A stretch of DNA of 64,000 nt from Levilactobacillus tujiorum (GCF_012641185.1 NZ_JAAXLK010000013.1:1-64000); one strand, 5' to 3'. Positions 49,793 through 60,032 are shown, numbered from the stretch's first letter. A program made the numbers and translations. The notes: generated from the sequence alone by a model not told the origin.

Positions 49793-50719
49793 TTAGTAAG
49801 TGGCGGTGTAAATCTTTAAGGCTAACTTAGCCCGTCGCTGATCAGTCTTAGTGATCGGATTGTACTTAGAGAGGCCTTTTTTAACCTTCTTGTAGCTGTA
49901 AACGTTGTTGCTCCCGCTCTCAAAGTACATGAGATCAGCGCGATTAGGTGAGTGGTTTAAGCCCATGACGTGACCTAACTCATGGGCGATAGTGCTAGCG
50001 TATTCATACATCCGGCCATTCTTGGCCACAGTGTTAACGCCCTTAACTTCTTTTTCCAACGTGGCATAAGCCGGCAGTGATTTCTCGACCTTTTGAGCCT
50101 CAGTATTAAATTCAGTCTGGTAGTCGCTGTCAGCAGAAGTGATACCCTTGGCCGTCAAATTCGACTTAGCTTGAGCTTCGATGGTCTTGGCATACTTGTT
50201 GTAGAAGGCATCGTTCAGCTGATTGGTCATCGCAACGCCAATATTCTTAGTCTCTGCTTGATAGTAGGACCAACGAACTTGCAGTTGCTTGTTACTAGGT
50301 GTCCACCAGGCATCACTTTGATCACCCTTAGTTGCTGGGGCTTTAGAAACGGAAAATGTCAGCGTATGGTGTTTCTTGGATCCCTGGACAAATTCTTTTT
50401 TACCTAATTTTTTGTTCCAGTAGTTCATGGCAATTTTAACGCTGCTCTTTAGTTTGGCATCTTTAGTGTTGATCCAAACAGTAGCCTTCCCATTCTTCTT
50501 CAGCGCGGTTTGCGCATTGTAAGCGAATTTGTACTTTTTGCCTAAGTTTTTGGCGTGCTTCCGGTAGTAACTGTTGGACTTCTTCAGTGTTTTTGCCGAG
50601 GGTGTCACGCTAGCTGCTTGAGCAGTGACGGTACTGGTAGCGATTGCCGGCGCAAATAGGATAACTGTGGCGACAGCAACCAACAACGACCGCATTCTTA
50701 GATGATGATTTTTGTGCAT
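49793..50719 (-). CDS. Secreted matrixin-like zinc metalloprotease
   Basis: A 308-residue exported protease: signal peptide 1-36, basic N-terminal region, then the metzincin motif HELGHVMGLNH (H246, E247, H250, H256) and a Met-turn DLMYFES (M264). All zinc ligands are present. It resembles the small M10-type matrixins of lactobacilli, whose substrates are unknown. ATG 50719 follows GGAGG. It is transcribed together in direction with the GH25 gene but each has its own terminator. Confidence 0.85.
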   Translation of the reverse strand: MHKNHHLRMRSLLVAVATVILFAPAIATSTVTAQAASVTPSAKTLKKSNSYYRKHAKNLGKKYKFAYNAQTALKKNGKATVWINTKDAKLKSSVKIAMNYWNKKLGKKEFVQGSKKHHTLTFSVSKAPATKGDQSDAWWTPSNKQLQVRWSYYQAETKNIGVAMTNQLNDAFYNKYAKTIEAQAKSNLTAKGITSADSDYQTEFNTEAQKVEKSLPAYATLEKEVKGVNTVAKNGRMYEYASTIAHELGHVMGLNHSPNRADLMYFESGSNNVYSYKKVKKGLSKYNPITKTDQRRAKLALKIYTATY

Positions 50720-50937
50720 GATGCGAACCTCCTCATTTCCCCAAAACGAAATATTTACAATAGCATAGCCTTTTCTAGGGAACCGGTCAAGTAAAAGCTG
50801 CCCAGATGTTTTTGCTGGTATATGCCAATGACGGCAGCAATGGTTGCGGTTTCAAAATAGTTAACGTGAACATTTGTTCGGGCATTCTCACTGGGAATCT
50901 GGTATAGTAAACCTAACTAGAAAAGGGAGGGATCACG

Positions 50938-51507
50938 GTGGTTAAACGATGTGATTGGGCAATGTCTTCAGCGACGATGCAACGGTATCATGACGAGGAA
51001 TGGGGACGACCGGAGCATGACGAGCAGCGTCTCTTTGAACTGTTGTGTTTGGAGACCTACCAAGCAGGATTGAGTTGGCAAACGGTGCTCAATAAACGTA
51101 AAGCGTTCGAGCAGGCCTTCCATCACTTTGATATTGCGACAGTGGCAAGCATGACGCCCCAGGATGTTGAGCAGCTTTTGACGAACGCGGCCATTATTCG
51201 CAATCGCCGCAAGCTCGAGGCAACGGTTAACAATGCGCGGGTCATCTTAAATTGGCCCGGCCCTGATCATTTTGCGACGTGGCTGTGGGCGTTTGTAGAC
51301 AATCGGCCCATTCGACACCAGTTTACCAGTTCCAGTGAGATGCCCGGAACTACTGATCTGGCGCGCCATATTTCTCGAGAAATGAAAAAGCGCGGTTTTA
51401 AATTTGTGGGACCAACGATTATCTATTCGTTTTTACAAGTAGCGGGTCTGGTGAATGATCACCTGATGAGCTGTGATTGGGCCCCTGAGAATCGACAAGG
51501 AGATTGA
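50938..51507 (+). CDS. tag: DNA-3-methyladenine glycosylase I
   Basis: A 189-residue base-excision enzyme. The structural zinc ligands C5, H18, H175 and C179 are all present, and the catalytic glutamate region is LETYQAGLSW (E39). GTG 50938 follows GGGAGG; TATAGT lies near 50902. It removes 3-methyladenine from alkylated DNA and is followed after 6 bases by sbcD, giving a DNA-repair operon. Confidence 0.93.
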   Translation: MVKRCDWAMSSATMQRYHDEEWGRPEHDEQRLFELLCLETYQAGLSWQTVLNKRKAFEQAFHHFDIATVASMTPQDVEQLLTNAAIIRNRRKLEATVNNARVILNWPGPDHFATWLWAFVDNRPIRHQFTSSSEMPGTTDLARHISREMKKRGFKFVGPTIIYSFLQVAGLVNDHLMSCDWAPENRQGD

Positions 51508-51513
51508 TATAGA

Positions 51514-52644
51514 ATGCGGTTTTTACATACAGCAGACTGGCACATTGGCAAAAAACTTCACGGCTATGATTTGCTAACGGAACAACGGGATGCTTACGAG
51601 CAGATCAAGGCGATTGCTCTGGCCCAAAAGGTTGATGCAGTCGTGATTGCGGGTGACTTGTATGATCGTGCGCTTCCCAGTGAAGACGCAGTGAGCGCGC
51701 TGGACGCGATGTTGGTAGATTTGAACCGCCGTCAGCACCTGCCATTGCTGGCAATCAGCGGGAATCATGATTCAGCGGTACGCTTAGGTCAGGGGCGGGA
51801 GTGGTTTGAAAGTACTGACTTTTACCTGAATACGACGGTGGCCGAAGGGGTTAAGCCGGTAGTATTAGGGGATACCCAATTTTTCTTGCTACCCTACTTT
51901 GAGCCCTTCAGCGTGCGCCAGTATTTTCAAGATGATCAGATTAAGACGGTGGCCGAGGCGATGGCGCGCTTGGTGACCGCCATGCAGGCAAATTTTGATC
52001 CCAATAAGAAACACGTTTTGGTGGCCCATTTCTTTGCGGCGGGCAGCCAACACAGTGATTCGGAGACCCTGGTTCAGGTGGGTGGATTAAACGCAGTTCC
52101 AGTTGATTTGCTGGCGCCGTTTGATTATGTCGCCCTCGGCCATTTGCATCGAAAAGAAGCGCTGCAGAATGAGCCGGTGATTAAGTATAGTGGCTCGCCC
52201 TTAAAGTTCTCGACCAGTGAAGCAGCAGATACCAAAGGCGTTTGGATTGTGGATACGGATAAAACGCCTGTTGAGGTGACGTTTGAGCCATTGAAGCCCC
52301 TCAATGATCTGGTTGTGTTGACCGATTCCTTCGAGCGACTCATGGACCCCGAGGTGGCATACCCAGTGACTAGCGATGACTTTATTGCCGTAAATCTGAC
52401 GGACACCACCCCAATTGCCAACGTGATGCAGCGCTTAAAGACCCGGTTCCCGCGGATCATTGAATTACAACGGGTAAATCAGCTAGATGTGACGCCAGAG
52501 AAGTTGAATATTGAAGAAGTTCAGCGCGATCCGTTAACGTTGCTGTCAGATTTCTTTGGGCAAGTCGCGGATCATCCGCTGACCACCCAGCAAGCAGGCT
52601 GGGCGAAGACGACCTTACAGCAGGCAATGAAGGAGGAGAAGTAA
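51514..52644 (+). CDS. sbcD: Exonuclease SbcCD subunit D
   Basis: A 376-residue Mre11-type nuclease with metallophosphoesterase motifs DWHIGKKLHG (D8, H10), GDLYDR (about 48-53), GNHD (about 84-87) and GHLHRKEA (about 208-215). With SbcC it opens hairpins and trims DNA ends. AAGGAG lies 10 bases before the ATG. sbcC starts right after its stop. Confidence 0.93.
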   Translation: MRFLHTADWHIGKKLHGYDLLTEQRDAYEQIKAIALAQKVDAVVIAGDLYDRALPSEDAVSALDAMLVDLNRRQHLPLLAISGNHDSAVRLGQGREWFESTDFYLNTTVAEGVKPVVLGDTQFFLLPYFEPFSVRQYFQDDQIKTVAEAMARLVTAMQANFDPNKKHVLVAHFFAAGSQHSDSETLVQVGGLNAVPVDLLAPFDYVALGHLHRKEALQNEPVIKYSGSPLKFSTSEAADTKGVWIVDTDKTPVEVTFEPLKPLNDLVVLTDSFERLMDPEVAYPVTSDDFIAVNLTDTTPIANVMQRLKTRFPRIIELQRVNQLDVTPEKLNIEEVQRDPLTLLSDFFGQVADHPLTTQQAGWAKTTLQQAMKEEK

Positions 52645-55600
52645 ATGCGACCACTGACTTTACACCTTCAATACTTTGGGCCATACCGAGATGAAACGAT
52701 TGACTTTACGAAGTTTGAGGCCACCCCATTATTTTTGATTAGTGGCAAGACGGGGAGTGGTAAGACGACGATCTTTGATGGTATGTGCTATGCACTGTTT
52801 GATCAGTCATCCGGTGTTGATCGCGAACCACAAGCGATGCGCTCGGACTTTGCCACGACGCAGGATCGGACGCGCGTGACCTTTGAATTTAGCCATCGAG
52901 ATCGCCGTTATCGAATCGTTCGCGAACCGGCGCAGATGCAGCACAAAAAACGGGGTACTGGTCTGACCAAGTTAGCTGCCAAGGTGGAGCTAACCGTATT
53001 TGAAGGCGACACAGAGGTCGACCAGCTGACCAAATCACGGCAGGTCGATGACTATCTGCAAAATCTATTACAAATGGACGGTAAACAATTTGCCCAGATT
53101 GTTCTATTACCGCAGGGAGAATTTCGGCGCTTTTTGACGGCACCTAGTGAGGATAAGGCGACCGTATTAGAACAATTGTTTAATACGGAAATTTTTGCTC
53201 AGTGGACCGATCGGCTACGCGCTAAACTGCGGCAAGACCAAGCACAAAATGAGGACGTTGCACAACAACTTCAGCGGTTAGAACAAGACCTCATTTGGAC
53301 AGCGGATAATCAAGAGTCGGCCCAGGAGTTCATGACCGCCCGACAGGTATCCGAGTTACTGGCATTAATGACGACGCAACAGGCAGCGACGCAAGATCTG
53401 GTAACCGCCACCGCGGCGCAGCTTAAGACCGCCCAGCAACGAGTTACCGCCCTCACGCAGCAAGATACCCGCGAGGATCAGTTGCTTCAAGATCGGCAAC
53501 AACTCGCTGCTCAAGTCGAACGCCAGCAGCGACTAGCAGAACAGTTGCCACAAATGACGACCTTGCAACAAACCATTAAGCAGTTGGAATGGGTACAAAC
53601 GATTCAGCCGCAGTGGCAGGAACGAACAGCAGCCCAGCACGAGCTAAAGCAACGACAGGCAACCGTGCAGCAAGCTCAAAAACGGCTGGCAGTAGCTCAA
53701 CAGGCTCAGCAAGCCGCGGTTAAGCAGCAAAATGACTCGGCAGCGATTGACCAGCGCATCGCAACGACTAAGGATGAATTGGCCCAGCAGGCGAAGGTTA
53801 AACCAATTTATCAGCAGATTGCCGAGTTGACGCGCCAGCTTAAAGCGGCTCAACAACAGGTGACGACTGCCCAGCAGGCGGTTCAAGCGGCACAAACGAC
53901 ACTGACGCAAAGTCAGCACGCTCAGCAAGACCTGCAGCAAATCGTTGATCAACAAACGACTGTCTATCAGGCGAGTCAACGTTTAACGAAACAGGAAGCC
54001 CAATTGACTGATTGGCAACGTCAGCTCCGTACCTTGCAAGATGGCGACCAACAAGAACAATTACTTCAGCAGCAGGTCACAACGTTGCAAGCACAGTTAA
54101 AGGCCCAACAGGAGCAGGCCCAGCAAGCGCAGCAACAGGCAGAAGCGTTGAATCAAGAGCTACTTAATCATGAAATTGTTAGACTGGTTGGCCAGTTAAA
54201 GCCGGGGAGTCCGTGCCCAATTTGTGGGGCAACGGATCATCCGGCACCAGCCGCTGTGGCGGATACGACAGTGACGGAAGCCGAGGTTAAGCAAGCACAG
54301 GCGGTGGCACAGCGACAGCAAGATCAAGCGGCCCAGCTGGGTGCTAGATTGACCAGCTCACAGCAATCTTTGGCAGACCATCAGCAAAAGCAACAAACTG
54401 GGCTGAAACAGCTGGCAAGTGACCTGTCGGTGTCCTCCAATGCAGATAATGCCCTGGCAGAGTTGACTCAGCAGATTGAAAAATTGGCAGCGCAAAATCA
54501 ACGGGCTATGCAAGAAAATCAGCACCAATTGGCCGAGATTAAAACCGCACAAGAACAGCTAACCAAGCTCGCTCAACAAGCCCAGCAACAGACACAACAG
54601 TTACAGCGGGCTCAGGCGGACCAACAGGACAAGACGCGGGCCGTCGATCAGTTGGCTGCTCAGTTGACGACGCAACAACAGCAGTTACCGGAGCAGGCGG
54701 CCACGTTGGCCGAATTTCAGGCGCAAGAACAAACGCTTCGCCAACGTTTGGCTACCGATCAGGCAGCTTGGGATGCCATCACTGAACGGGTCACCAAGGC
54801 GACAAACCAGGTTACAATCGCGACTACGGAGGTCAAGGCGGCGACGTCTGAAGTCACCAAGAGTCAGCAACGGGTCACCACAACCGCTGACCAAGTGGCA
54901 ACTCTTTTGGCAGAGCACTTTGATCAGGTAACGCCAACGATTGAGGCAGACGTTGCGCAGCAGCTGGAACAGGTCGCGTTGCTACCAACGCAGCGGGCAC
55001 GGCTGCAAGACTTCCAGACGCAACGTGAACGGGTCGCCACCACAATTGCCGAATTGAAGAAGCGTGTCGCTGATCGGCCAATCCCGGATCGGGCACAGAC
55101 GCAAGCGGCGTTACAGGCAGCCACTAAGCAAGTCAACGAGCTGTTGGATCAACGCCATACGTACCAAGATCAGTGGCAGCGAAATAGCGAAGTGATGACT
55201 AAGCTCAACCAGTTGATCGCACAACAAGCGGTGGCGTTGAAACAGACCCAAGAGTTGACGGAATTAGTAGGCGTTGTCAATGGCGATGGTCCTAACAGTA
55301 AACTCGGATTGGAACGGTATGTTTTGCAGACGTATCTGCGACAGATCTTAACGGTAGGAAATCAGCGCCTGCAACAATTAACCAATGGGCGGTATCAATT
55401 CCTGGTGGATGAACAACCGGCGACGTATAAGAAAAACTCGGGGTTGGAAATCAACGTTTATGATGATCATGTTGGCGAGCAACGGAGCGTGCACACCTTG
55501 TCTGGTGGGGAAAGCTTTATCGCCGCGCTGGCTTTGGCCTTGGCTTTAGGTGAAGTTATTCAGCAAACCACGGGTAGTGTTGACGTGGATGCGTTGTTCA

Positions 55601-55800
55601 TCGACGAGGGCTTTGGATCACTGGACGAAGATGCGTTGATGACGGCGTTAGAATCGTTAGAGACCGTTGAAGGCCGCCATCGCATGATTGGTATTATCAG
55701 CCACGTGAGTGAATTGCGGGCCCAGGTGCCTAACCAGCTACAAGTCGTCAGCAATGGTAACGGTGAAAGTAGCATTACCTATCAAATTGATGAAAGTTGA
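52645..55800 (+). CDS. sbcC: Exonuclease SbcCD subunit C
   Basis: A 1051-residue SMC-like ATPase. Walker A GKTGSGKTT is at 34-42, long Gln-rich coiled coils span about 180-510 and 545-870, the zinc hook CPIC is at 524-527, the LSGGES signature at 952-957 and Walker B ends in D987-E988. ATG 52645 directly follows the sbcD stop, giving tight coupling. The coiled coil is unusually rich in CAG/CAA/GCA codons (Gln/Ala). Membership of a tag-sbcD-sbcC operon is clear. Confidence 0.93.
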   Translation: MRPLTLHLQYFGPYRDETIDFTKFEATPLFLISGKTGSGKTTIFDGMCYALFDQSSGVDREPQAMRSDFATTQDRTRVTFEFSHRDRRYRIVREPAQMQHKKRGTGLTKLAAKVELTVFEGDTEVDQLTKSRQVDDYLQNLLQMDGKQFAQIVLLPQGEFRRFLTAPSEDKATVLEQLFNTEIFAQWTDRLRAKLRQDQAQNEDVAQQLQRLEQDLIWTADNQESAQEFMTARQVSELLALMTTQQAATQDLVTATAAQLKTAQQRVTALTQQDTREDQLLQDRQQLAAQVERQQRLAEQLPQMTTLQQTIKQLEWVQTIQPQWQERTAAQHELKQRQATVQQAQKRLAVAQQAQQAAVKQQNDSAAIDQRIATTKDELAQQAKVKPIYQQIAELTRQLKAAQQQVTTAQQAVQAAQTTLTQSQHAQQDLQQIVDQQTTVYQASQRLTKQEAQLTDWQRQLRTLQDGDQQEQLLQQQVTTLQAQLKAQQEQAQQAQQQAEALNQELLNHEIVRLVGQLKPGSPCPICGATDHPAPAAVADTTVTEAEVKQAQAVAQRQQDQAAQLGARLTSSQQSLADHQQKQQTGLKQLASDLSVSSNADNALAELTQQIEKLAAQNQRAMQENQHQLAEIKTAQEQLTKLAQQAQQQTQQLQRAQADQQDKTRAVDQLAAQLTTQQQQLPEQAATLAEFQAQEQTLRQRLATDQAAWDAITERVTKATNQVTIATTEVKAATSEVTKSQQRVTTTADQVATLLAEHFDQVTPTIEADVAQQLEQVALLPTQRARLQDFQTQRERVATTIAELKKRVADRPIPDRAQTQAALQAATKQVNELLDQRHTYQDQWQRNSEVMTKLNQLIAQQAVALKQTQELTELVGVVNGDGPNSKLGLERYVLQTYLRQILTVGNQRLQQLTNGRYQFLVDEQPATYKKNSGLEINVYDDHVGEQRSVHTLSGGESFIAALALALALGEVIQQTTGSVDVDALFIDEGFGSLDEDALMTALESLETVEGRHRMIGIISHVSELRAQVPNQLQVVSNGNGESSITYQIDES

Positions 55801-56004
55801 GTGACAAGGTTGACCACACCTAAGCGTCGATGGTGGAGAACCTTTTTACCCGTTTCTAGTTCCGGGGTTGAACCGTAAAACGGCGTCATGATGCACTTTG
55901 GAAGGAAACGTAAAAATCAAACATATAATCAACGATTATCCGTGCACAGTATCTTATTTAGGGTTAAAATAGTGACTAACTAAATGGGAAACGGGATGAT
56001 TTTA

Positions 56005-56988
56005 ATGTGTACGAGCTTGACCTACGAAAATAGCCAGGGAGATCACTTCTTGGCGCGAACCATGGATTTTGGGTTTGAATTGGGTGGTCAGCCAATTTTT
56101 ATGCCCCGGCAGCAGAAGATTCAAGGGGATGCGGGCGAGTTTACGACAAAGTACGGATTCGTGGGTGCCGGTCGTAATCTGAGCCACTATATGTTTGTTG
56201 ATGGTGTTAATGAGTATGGCCTTGGTGCGGCTGCTTTGTATTTCTCAGATTATGCGAAATACGCGCAGACGGTTCCGGCTGATAAGCTGGGGATTGCGCC
56301 CCACGACTTGACGGCTTGGGTGTTGGGGAATGCGAAGAGCGTCGCCGATTTACGCGAGTTGATCACGCAAGTTCAAATTGTCGATAAACCAGTAGCGCTG
56401 CTAGGTATCACGGTTCCCCTGCACTTTATCTTTAGCGATGCTACCGGTGATACAGCGGTTTTGGAAGCTACCGATCATGATCTTCATTTAATCGAGGATC
56501 CAGTTGGGGTGATGGCTAATTCGCCACAATTGAGCTGGCATCTACAGAATTTGAGCACGTATGGCACGCTCGTGGCCGACACTCGACCACTGCATGATTA
56601 TCAGGGCTTTAACCTGAAAACGGTGGGGCCAGGGACGGGAGCTTTCGGGATGCCTGGCGATTACACATCACCATCACGGTTTATTCGAACCGTCTTCAAT
56701 AAGCATTACAGTCAACCGGCCACAAATACGCCAGAGACGATGAATCTGCTTCAACACTTGCTAGACGGGGTCACAATTCCTAAGGGGGTCAAGCTCAAAG
56801 CAGATGGGAGTAGCGACTACACGCAGTATCGCGGGTACATGGGCCTAAATGAACGTGCGTACTACATGGAACCATACGATAATTTAGAATTACAACGCGT
56901 CGTCATGACTGATAAAATGTTGGAAGAGTGGGATACACCAGTGGAATATCCACTAACGCATCAAAACCACATTAAGAATTTGAACTAA
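56005..56988 (+). CDS. Choloylglycine hydrolase family (penicillin V acylase/bile salt hydrolase-like)
   Basis: A 327-residue Ntn-hydrolase. The start must be ATG 56005, as the next codon is the nucleophile C2, exposed after Met removal; R18 and D21 follow at the canonical spacing (ARTMDF). The frame is open further upstream to 55984, but those residues would block maturation. The family splits conjugated bile salts, penicillin V or N-acyl homoserine lactones; this member looks closer to the penicillin acylase side, which sequence alone cannot settle. It lies 12 bases before the acetyltransferase gene. Confidence 0.85.
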   Translation: MCTSLTYENSQGDHFLARTMDFGFELGGQPIFMPRQQKIQGDAGEFTTKYGFVGAGRNLSHYMFVDGVNEYGLGAAALYFSDYAKYAQTVPADKLGIAPHDLTAWVLGNAKSVADLRELITQVQIVDKPVALLGITVPLHFIFSDATGDTAVLEATDHDLHLIEDPVGVMANSPQLSWHLQNLSTYGTLVADTRPLHDYQGFNLKTVGPGTGAFGMPGDYTSPSRFIRTVFNKHYSQPATNTPETMNLLQHLLDGVTIPKGVKLKADGSSDYTQYRGYMGLNERAYYMEPYDNLELQRVVMTDKMLEEWDTPVEYPLTHQNHIKNLN

Positions 56989-57000
56989 GCAGGTGACGGA

Positions 57001-57453
57001 ATGCCGGAATTTCAACAGAAAAGTTTTGAACAGCTGACACCGGTGGAACTGTTTGAAATTTATCGGGTACGGGTAGCTGTATTTGTCGTGGAACAAACCT
57101 GTGCCTACCAAGAGGTCGATGACCTAGATCTGCACGCCCAGCATTTATTTGCTCAAGATGCTAGTGGTCGCGTGACCGCCTATGCACGGCTCATGGATGA
57201 GGGCCAGCAGGTGCGGATTGGGCGAGTCCTGGTTGCGCCAGATCATCGGGGTAACGGTGCGGGACGGCAACTGGTTGAGGCCGCCTTGGCAGCGGCTAAG
57301 CGCACCTATCCAGCAGCGACCGTAATTGTCATTCAGGCGCAAGCTTACTTGCAATCTTTTTACGCGTCTTTTGGCTTTCAGCCGACAAGTGCCGTGTACC
57401 TAGACACCGGGATTCCACATTTAGATATGGTGCTGCCATTAAGCGACAATTAA
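57001..57453 (+). CDS. GNAT acetyltransferase, ElaA family
   Basis: A 150-residue N-acetyltransferase. The ElaA start pattern LFEIYRVRVAVFVVEQ (about 18-33) and the CoA-binding VAPDHRGNGAGRQLV (about 78-92) are intact. Substrate unknown. It is likely co-transcribed with the choloylglycine hydrolase gene and ends at a bidirectional terminator. Confidence 0.87.
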   Translation: MPEFQQKSFEQLTPVELFEIYRVRVAVFVVEQTCAYQEVDDLDLHAQHLFAQDASGRVTAYARLMDEGQQVRIGRVLVAPDHRGNGAGRQLVEAALAAAKRTYPAATVIVIQAQAYLQSFYASFGFQPTSAVYLDTGIPHLDMVLPLSDN

Positions 57454-57470
57454 TCAGCGCAAAATAAAAA

Positions 57471-57509
57471 GACGTAACTAATGTTCATCACATTAGTTGC
57501 GTCTTTTGA
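57471..57509. terminator. Bidirectional terminator between the GNAT and GH3 genes
   Basis: A 15-bp stem (57471-57485 with 57491-57505, one mismatch) with A/T runs on both sides serves the two convergent genes. Confidence 0.9.
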
Positions 57510-57515
57510 CTACCG

Positions 57516-59765
57516 TTATTTCGAATTGGCAGCCTGAATAAAGTTTTCAATTAAGGTAGCTGGTACCCCCTGAGCAATGAGCGCCCGGAGTGGCATGTTC
57601 AGAAACATTTGATCAGATAAGACCGTTGGAGCACCGTTCTCGTCAGTCGCACTGAGCAAGCCGTTCTCACCTTGACTAGTTGGCTGGATAACCGTTTGCT
57701 TGAAGAGATCTAGCAGGCGCGTGTTCTGTGCAATGATGGTCAAGTAAGTTTCATCCGTAATTGGTGCGGGCGAGTTCTTGAAGTCCATGGTCAGCTTGGC
57801 CTGCAGGCGAATATCACGAGAAGATTGACCGACCATTAATTCATAATCCCCGGAATCTGCTTGCCAACGGTGTTTGCCTTGACGCCACCAGCTGAAGTCT
57901 TGGCGCGTCAGCTTTAAGGTGACAGCCTGCGTTTCACCAGGAGCCACCGCAACTTTGGCGAAGCCCCGTAGTTCCTTGGTTGGCATTGGTGCGTGCGAGG
58001 TATGGTTGGCAACGTACAGCTGAGGCACCGCCTGACCGGCACGATCACCAGTGTTAGTGACATCGAAGGTAACGGTTGCGCCATGTTCACTCTGTTTGAC
58101 GCTGAGATTAGTAAATTCGAATTCAGTGTAGCTGAGACCGTGTCCAAACGGATAGAGCACGTGCATTTCATGAGTATCGTAATAACGGTAACCCATGAAG
58201 ATACCTTCAGAATAGAGCTCGTGACGAGGATCTTGAGCGAAGGTTGGTGCCATTGGTGTATCCGTCAGGCGAACCGGGAACGTTTCCGTCAAGTGACCAG
58301 AAGGATTGACGGCACCAGTCAGGATATCCCAAGTAGCTTCACCGACCGCTTCTCCGGCTAAATAAGTTTCAACCACGGCCGCAACGGTATGAATCCACGG
58401 CATTTCAACGGCGGACCCATTTTGTAAGACGACGGTGGTGTGATCATTTAATTTAGCCAGACTACCGATTAAGTCTGTTTGGTTTTCTGGCAGCATGATT
58501 GAGGTCTTGTCGAAGCCTTCAGATTCGGCTGCGGCAGGGTAACCGGCGAAAATAATGACGTGATCGGCGTCCTTAGCAGCGGTGAGTGCCTCATCGGCTA
58601 AGCGATCGTCCGTTTCACTTTCATCGAGTCGATAACCAGGATAGTAATCAGCTTGTAAGCCGGTGGATTTCAAGGCTTCCAGCGGTGTGACTACTTTAGT
58701 AGGGTTAACGTGTGAGCTACCAGAGCCCTGATAACGCGGGTGTTCGGCCAGTTCACCGATCACCACAATCTTGCCGGCCTTGCCGGGGGTTAGTGGCAAT
58801 TCTTGTTGATGATTTTTCAGTAGGATAATACTGTCATCGGCGAGCTTACGCGCAAAGTCATGATGCGCTTGGTGATCGTAAGTCCCCGCAGTTGGCGCTG
58901 GCTTCCACTTGTCGACCACGTGGAGGAGGTGCCGGACGGCCTTGTTGAGGGTCCCGATATCTAATTCGCCGGTTTCGACGGCACGAATAATTTCATCGAC
59001 CGAAGCTTGGCCCTTACCCGGCATTTCCAAGTCAAGACTGGCAGTCAGTGCCGCAGCATGATCTGCGACCGCACCCCAGTCCGACATGATAGCGCCGTGG
59101 AAGCCCCATTCATCACGTAAAATGTCGCGCAGTAAATGCCGATTTTGGGAATTAAGGACACCGTTGGTCCGGTTATAGGAAGTCATAATCGTTGCGGGGT
59201 AGGCCGCTTTGACGATGATTTCGAAAGTCCGAAGGTAAAGCTCACGCAGGGTTCGAGCCGACATATCACTGGAAGCCGTAAAGCGCTGGTTTTCGCGGTT
59301 ATTTGCCACGAAGTGTTTGACGGAAACCCCAACGTGTTGTGACTGAACACCTTCAACGTAGGCGCTACCGAGTTTACCCGCAACCAGGGGATCTTCTGAT
59401 AAGTATTCGAAATTGCGACCGCCAAGCGGTGAACGTTTCAGGTTAACCCCGGGACCTAGCAATAAACTCACTTGTTCCGCGCGAGCCTCTTCGCCCAGGT
59501 GCTCTCCCAATTGTTTCATGAGGTCTTGATTCCAAGAGCTAGCACTCAGAGCCGCGGCAGGATAGGTGATGGCCTTCACTGAGTTGGTGATGTCACCAGC
59601 GGAAGCACTCGGATCCTGTTTACGCAGTCCAGAGGGGCCATCCGTCATCATTAGTGCCGGAATGTTCAAACGGTCAACAGCGGCCGTGTACCAAAAGTTC
59701 TTGCCGGAGACCATAGCGGCTTTCTCCGGTAACGTCAATGCAGCAAGCGTTCGTTCGATGTCCAT
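57516..59765 (-). CDS. Glycoside hydrolase family 3 beta-glucosidase
   Basis: A 749-residue cytosolic enzyme with the usual three domains: a TIM barrel with KHFVANN (150-156) and the nucleophile D229 in GAIMSDWGA, an alpha/beta sandwich (about 310-500) and a fibronectin-III-like C-terminal domain (about 580-650). There is no signal peptide, so it hydrolyses imported beta-glucosides or plant glycosides. AAAGGA precedes ATG 59765. No transporter is adjacent and no cre was seen in its short upstream region. Confidence 0.9.
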   Translation of the reverse strand: MDIERTLAALTLPEKAAMVSGKNFWYTAAVDRLNIPALMMTDGPSGLRKQDPSASAGDITNSVKAITYPAAALSASSWNQDLMKQLGEHLGEEARAEQVSLLLGPGVNLKRSPLGGRNFEYLSEDPLVAGKLGSAYVEGVQSQHVGVSVKHFVANNRENQRFTASSDMSARTLRELYLRTFEIIVKAAYPATIMTSYNRTNGVLNSQNRHLLRDILRDEWGFHGAIMSDWGAVADHAAALTASLDLEMPGKGQASVDEIIRAVETGELDIGTLNKAVRHLLHVVDKWKPAPTAGTYDHQAHHDFARKLADDSIILLKNHQQELPLTPGKAGKIVVIGELAEHPRYQGSGSSHVNPTKVVTPLEALKSTGLQADYYPGYRLDESETDDRLADEALTAAKDADHVIIFAGYPAAAESEGFDKTSIMLPENQTDLIGSLAKLNDHTTVVLQNGSAVEMPWIHTVAAVVETYLAGEAVGEATWDILTGAVNPSGHLTETFPVRLTDTPMAPTFAQDPRHELYSEGIFMGYRYYDTHEMHVLYPFGHGLSYTEFEFTNLSVKQSEHGATVTFDVTNTGDRAGQAVPQLYVANHTSHAPMPTKELRGFAKVAVAPGETQAVTLKLTRQDFSWWRQGKHRWQADSGDYELMVGQSSRDIRLQAKLTMDFKNSPAPITDETYLTIIAQNTRLLDLFKQTVIQPTSQGENGLLSATDENGAPTVLSDQMFLNMPLRALIAQGVPATLIENFIQAANSK

Positions 59766-59846
59766 ACGTTCAAATCCTTTCTATCAATTCAACTGTCTCC
59801 AGTATACAGGTTTCCTCCGTGAGATGTTAGTAACCGATTTTTTCTT

Positions 59847-59875
59847 TTGACAAACACCTTGAAAGAGGTTATCTT
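59847..59875 (+). promoter_or_regulatory. Promoter of the leader peptide-oppA unit
   Basis: TTGACA (59847-59852) is exactly 17 bp from TATCTT (59870-59875). The predicted start near 59882 lies about 45 bases before the leader peptide ATG. Confidence 0.75.
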
Positions 59876-59926
59876 TAAACTTGTGCAATCCAATTCGATT
59901 ACAAAAAGTAAGGAGGGAAAATCACG

Positions 59927-60031
59927 ATGATGCTAAACGCTAGCCAAAACCAAATGATGTTAGCCGCATGTTGCCAATGTAACGTGCTTATTTGCGTTGC
60001 GTCTAATCGTGATTTTCCGGCTAACCAGTAG
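59927..60031 (+). CDS. Cys-rich leader peptide
   Basis: A 34-residue peptide opens with ATG 59927, 10 bases after GGAGG (59912-59916), and stops at TAG 60029-60031. Four of its residues between 15 and 23 are cysteine (LAACCQCNVLIC), far above what chance gives in this proteome. It is followed at once by a hairpin and an intrinsic terminator in front of a peptide-binding lipoprotein gene. This is the layout of a ribosome-mediated attenuator sensing charged tRNA-Cys. Confidence 0.65.
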   Translation: MMLNASQNQMMLAACCQCNVLICVASNRDFPANQ

Positions 60032-60032
60032 A

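Noticed and set aside
53644-54918. Several minus-strand frames opposite sbcC
   Set aside because: Leu-rich shadows of the Gln/Ala-rich coiled coil; no ribosome sites or promoters.
55984-56004. Upstream start of the choloylglycine hydrolase
   Set aside because: The nucleophile cysteine must directly follow the initiator methionine, which fixes the start at 56005.
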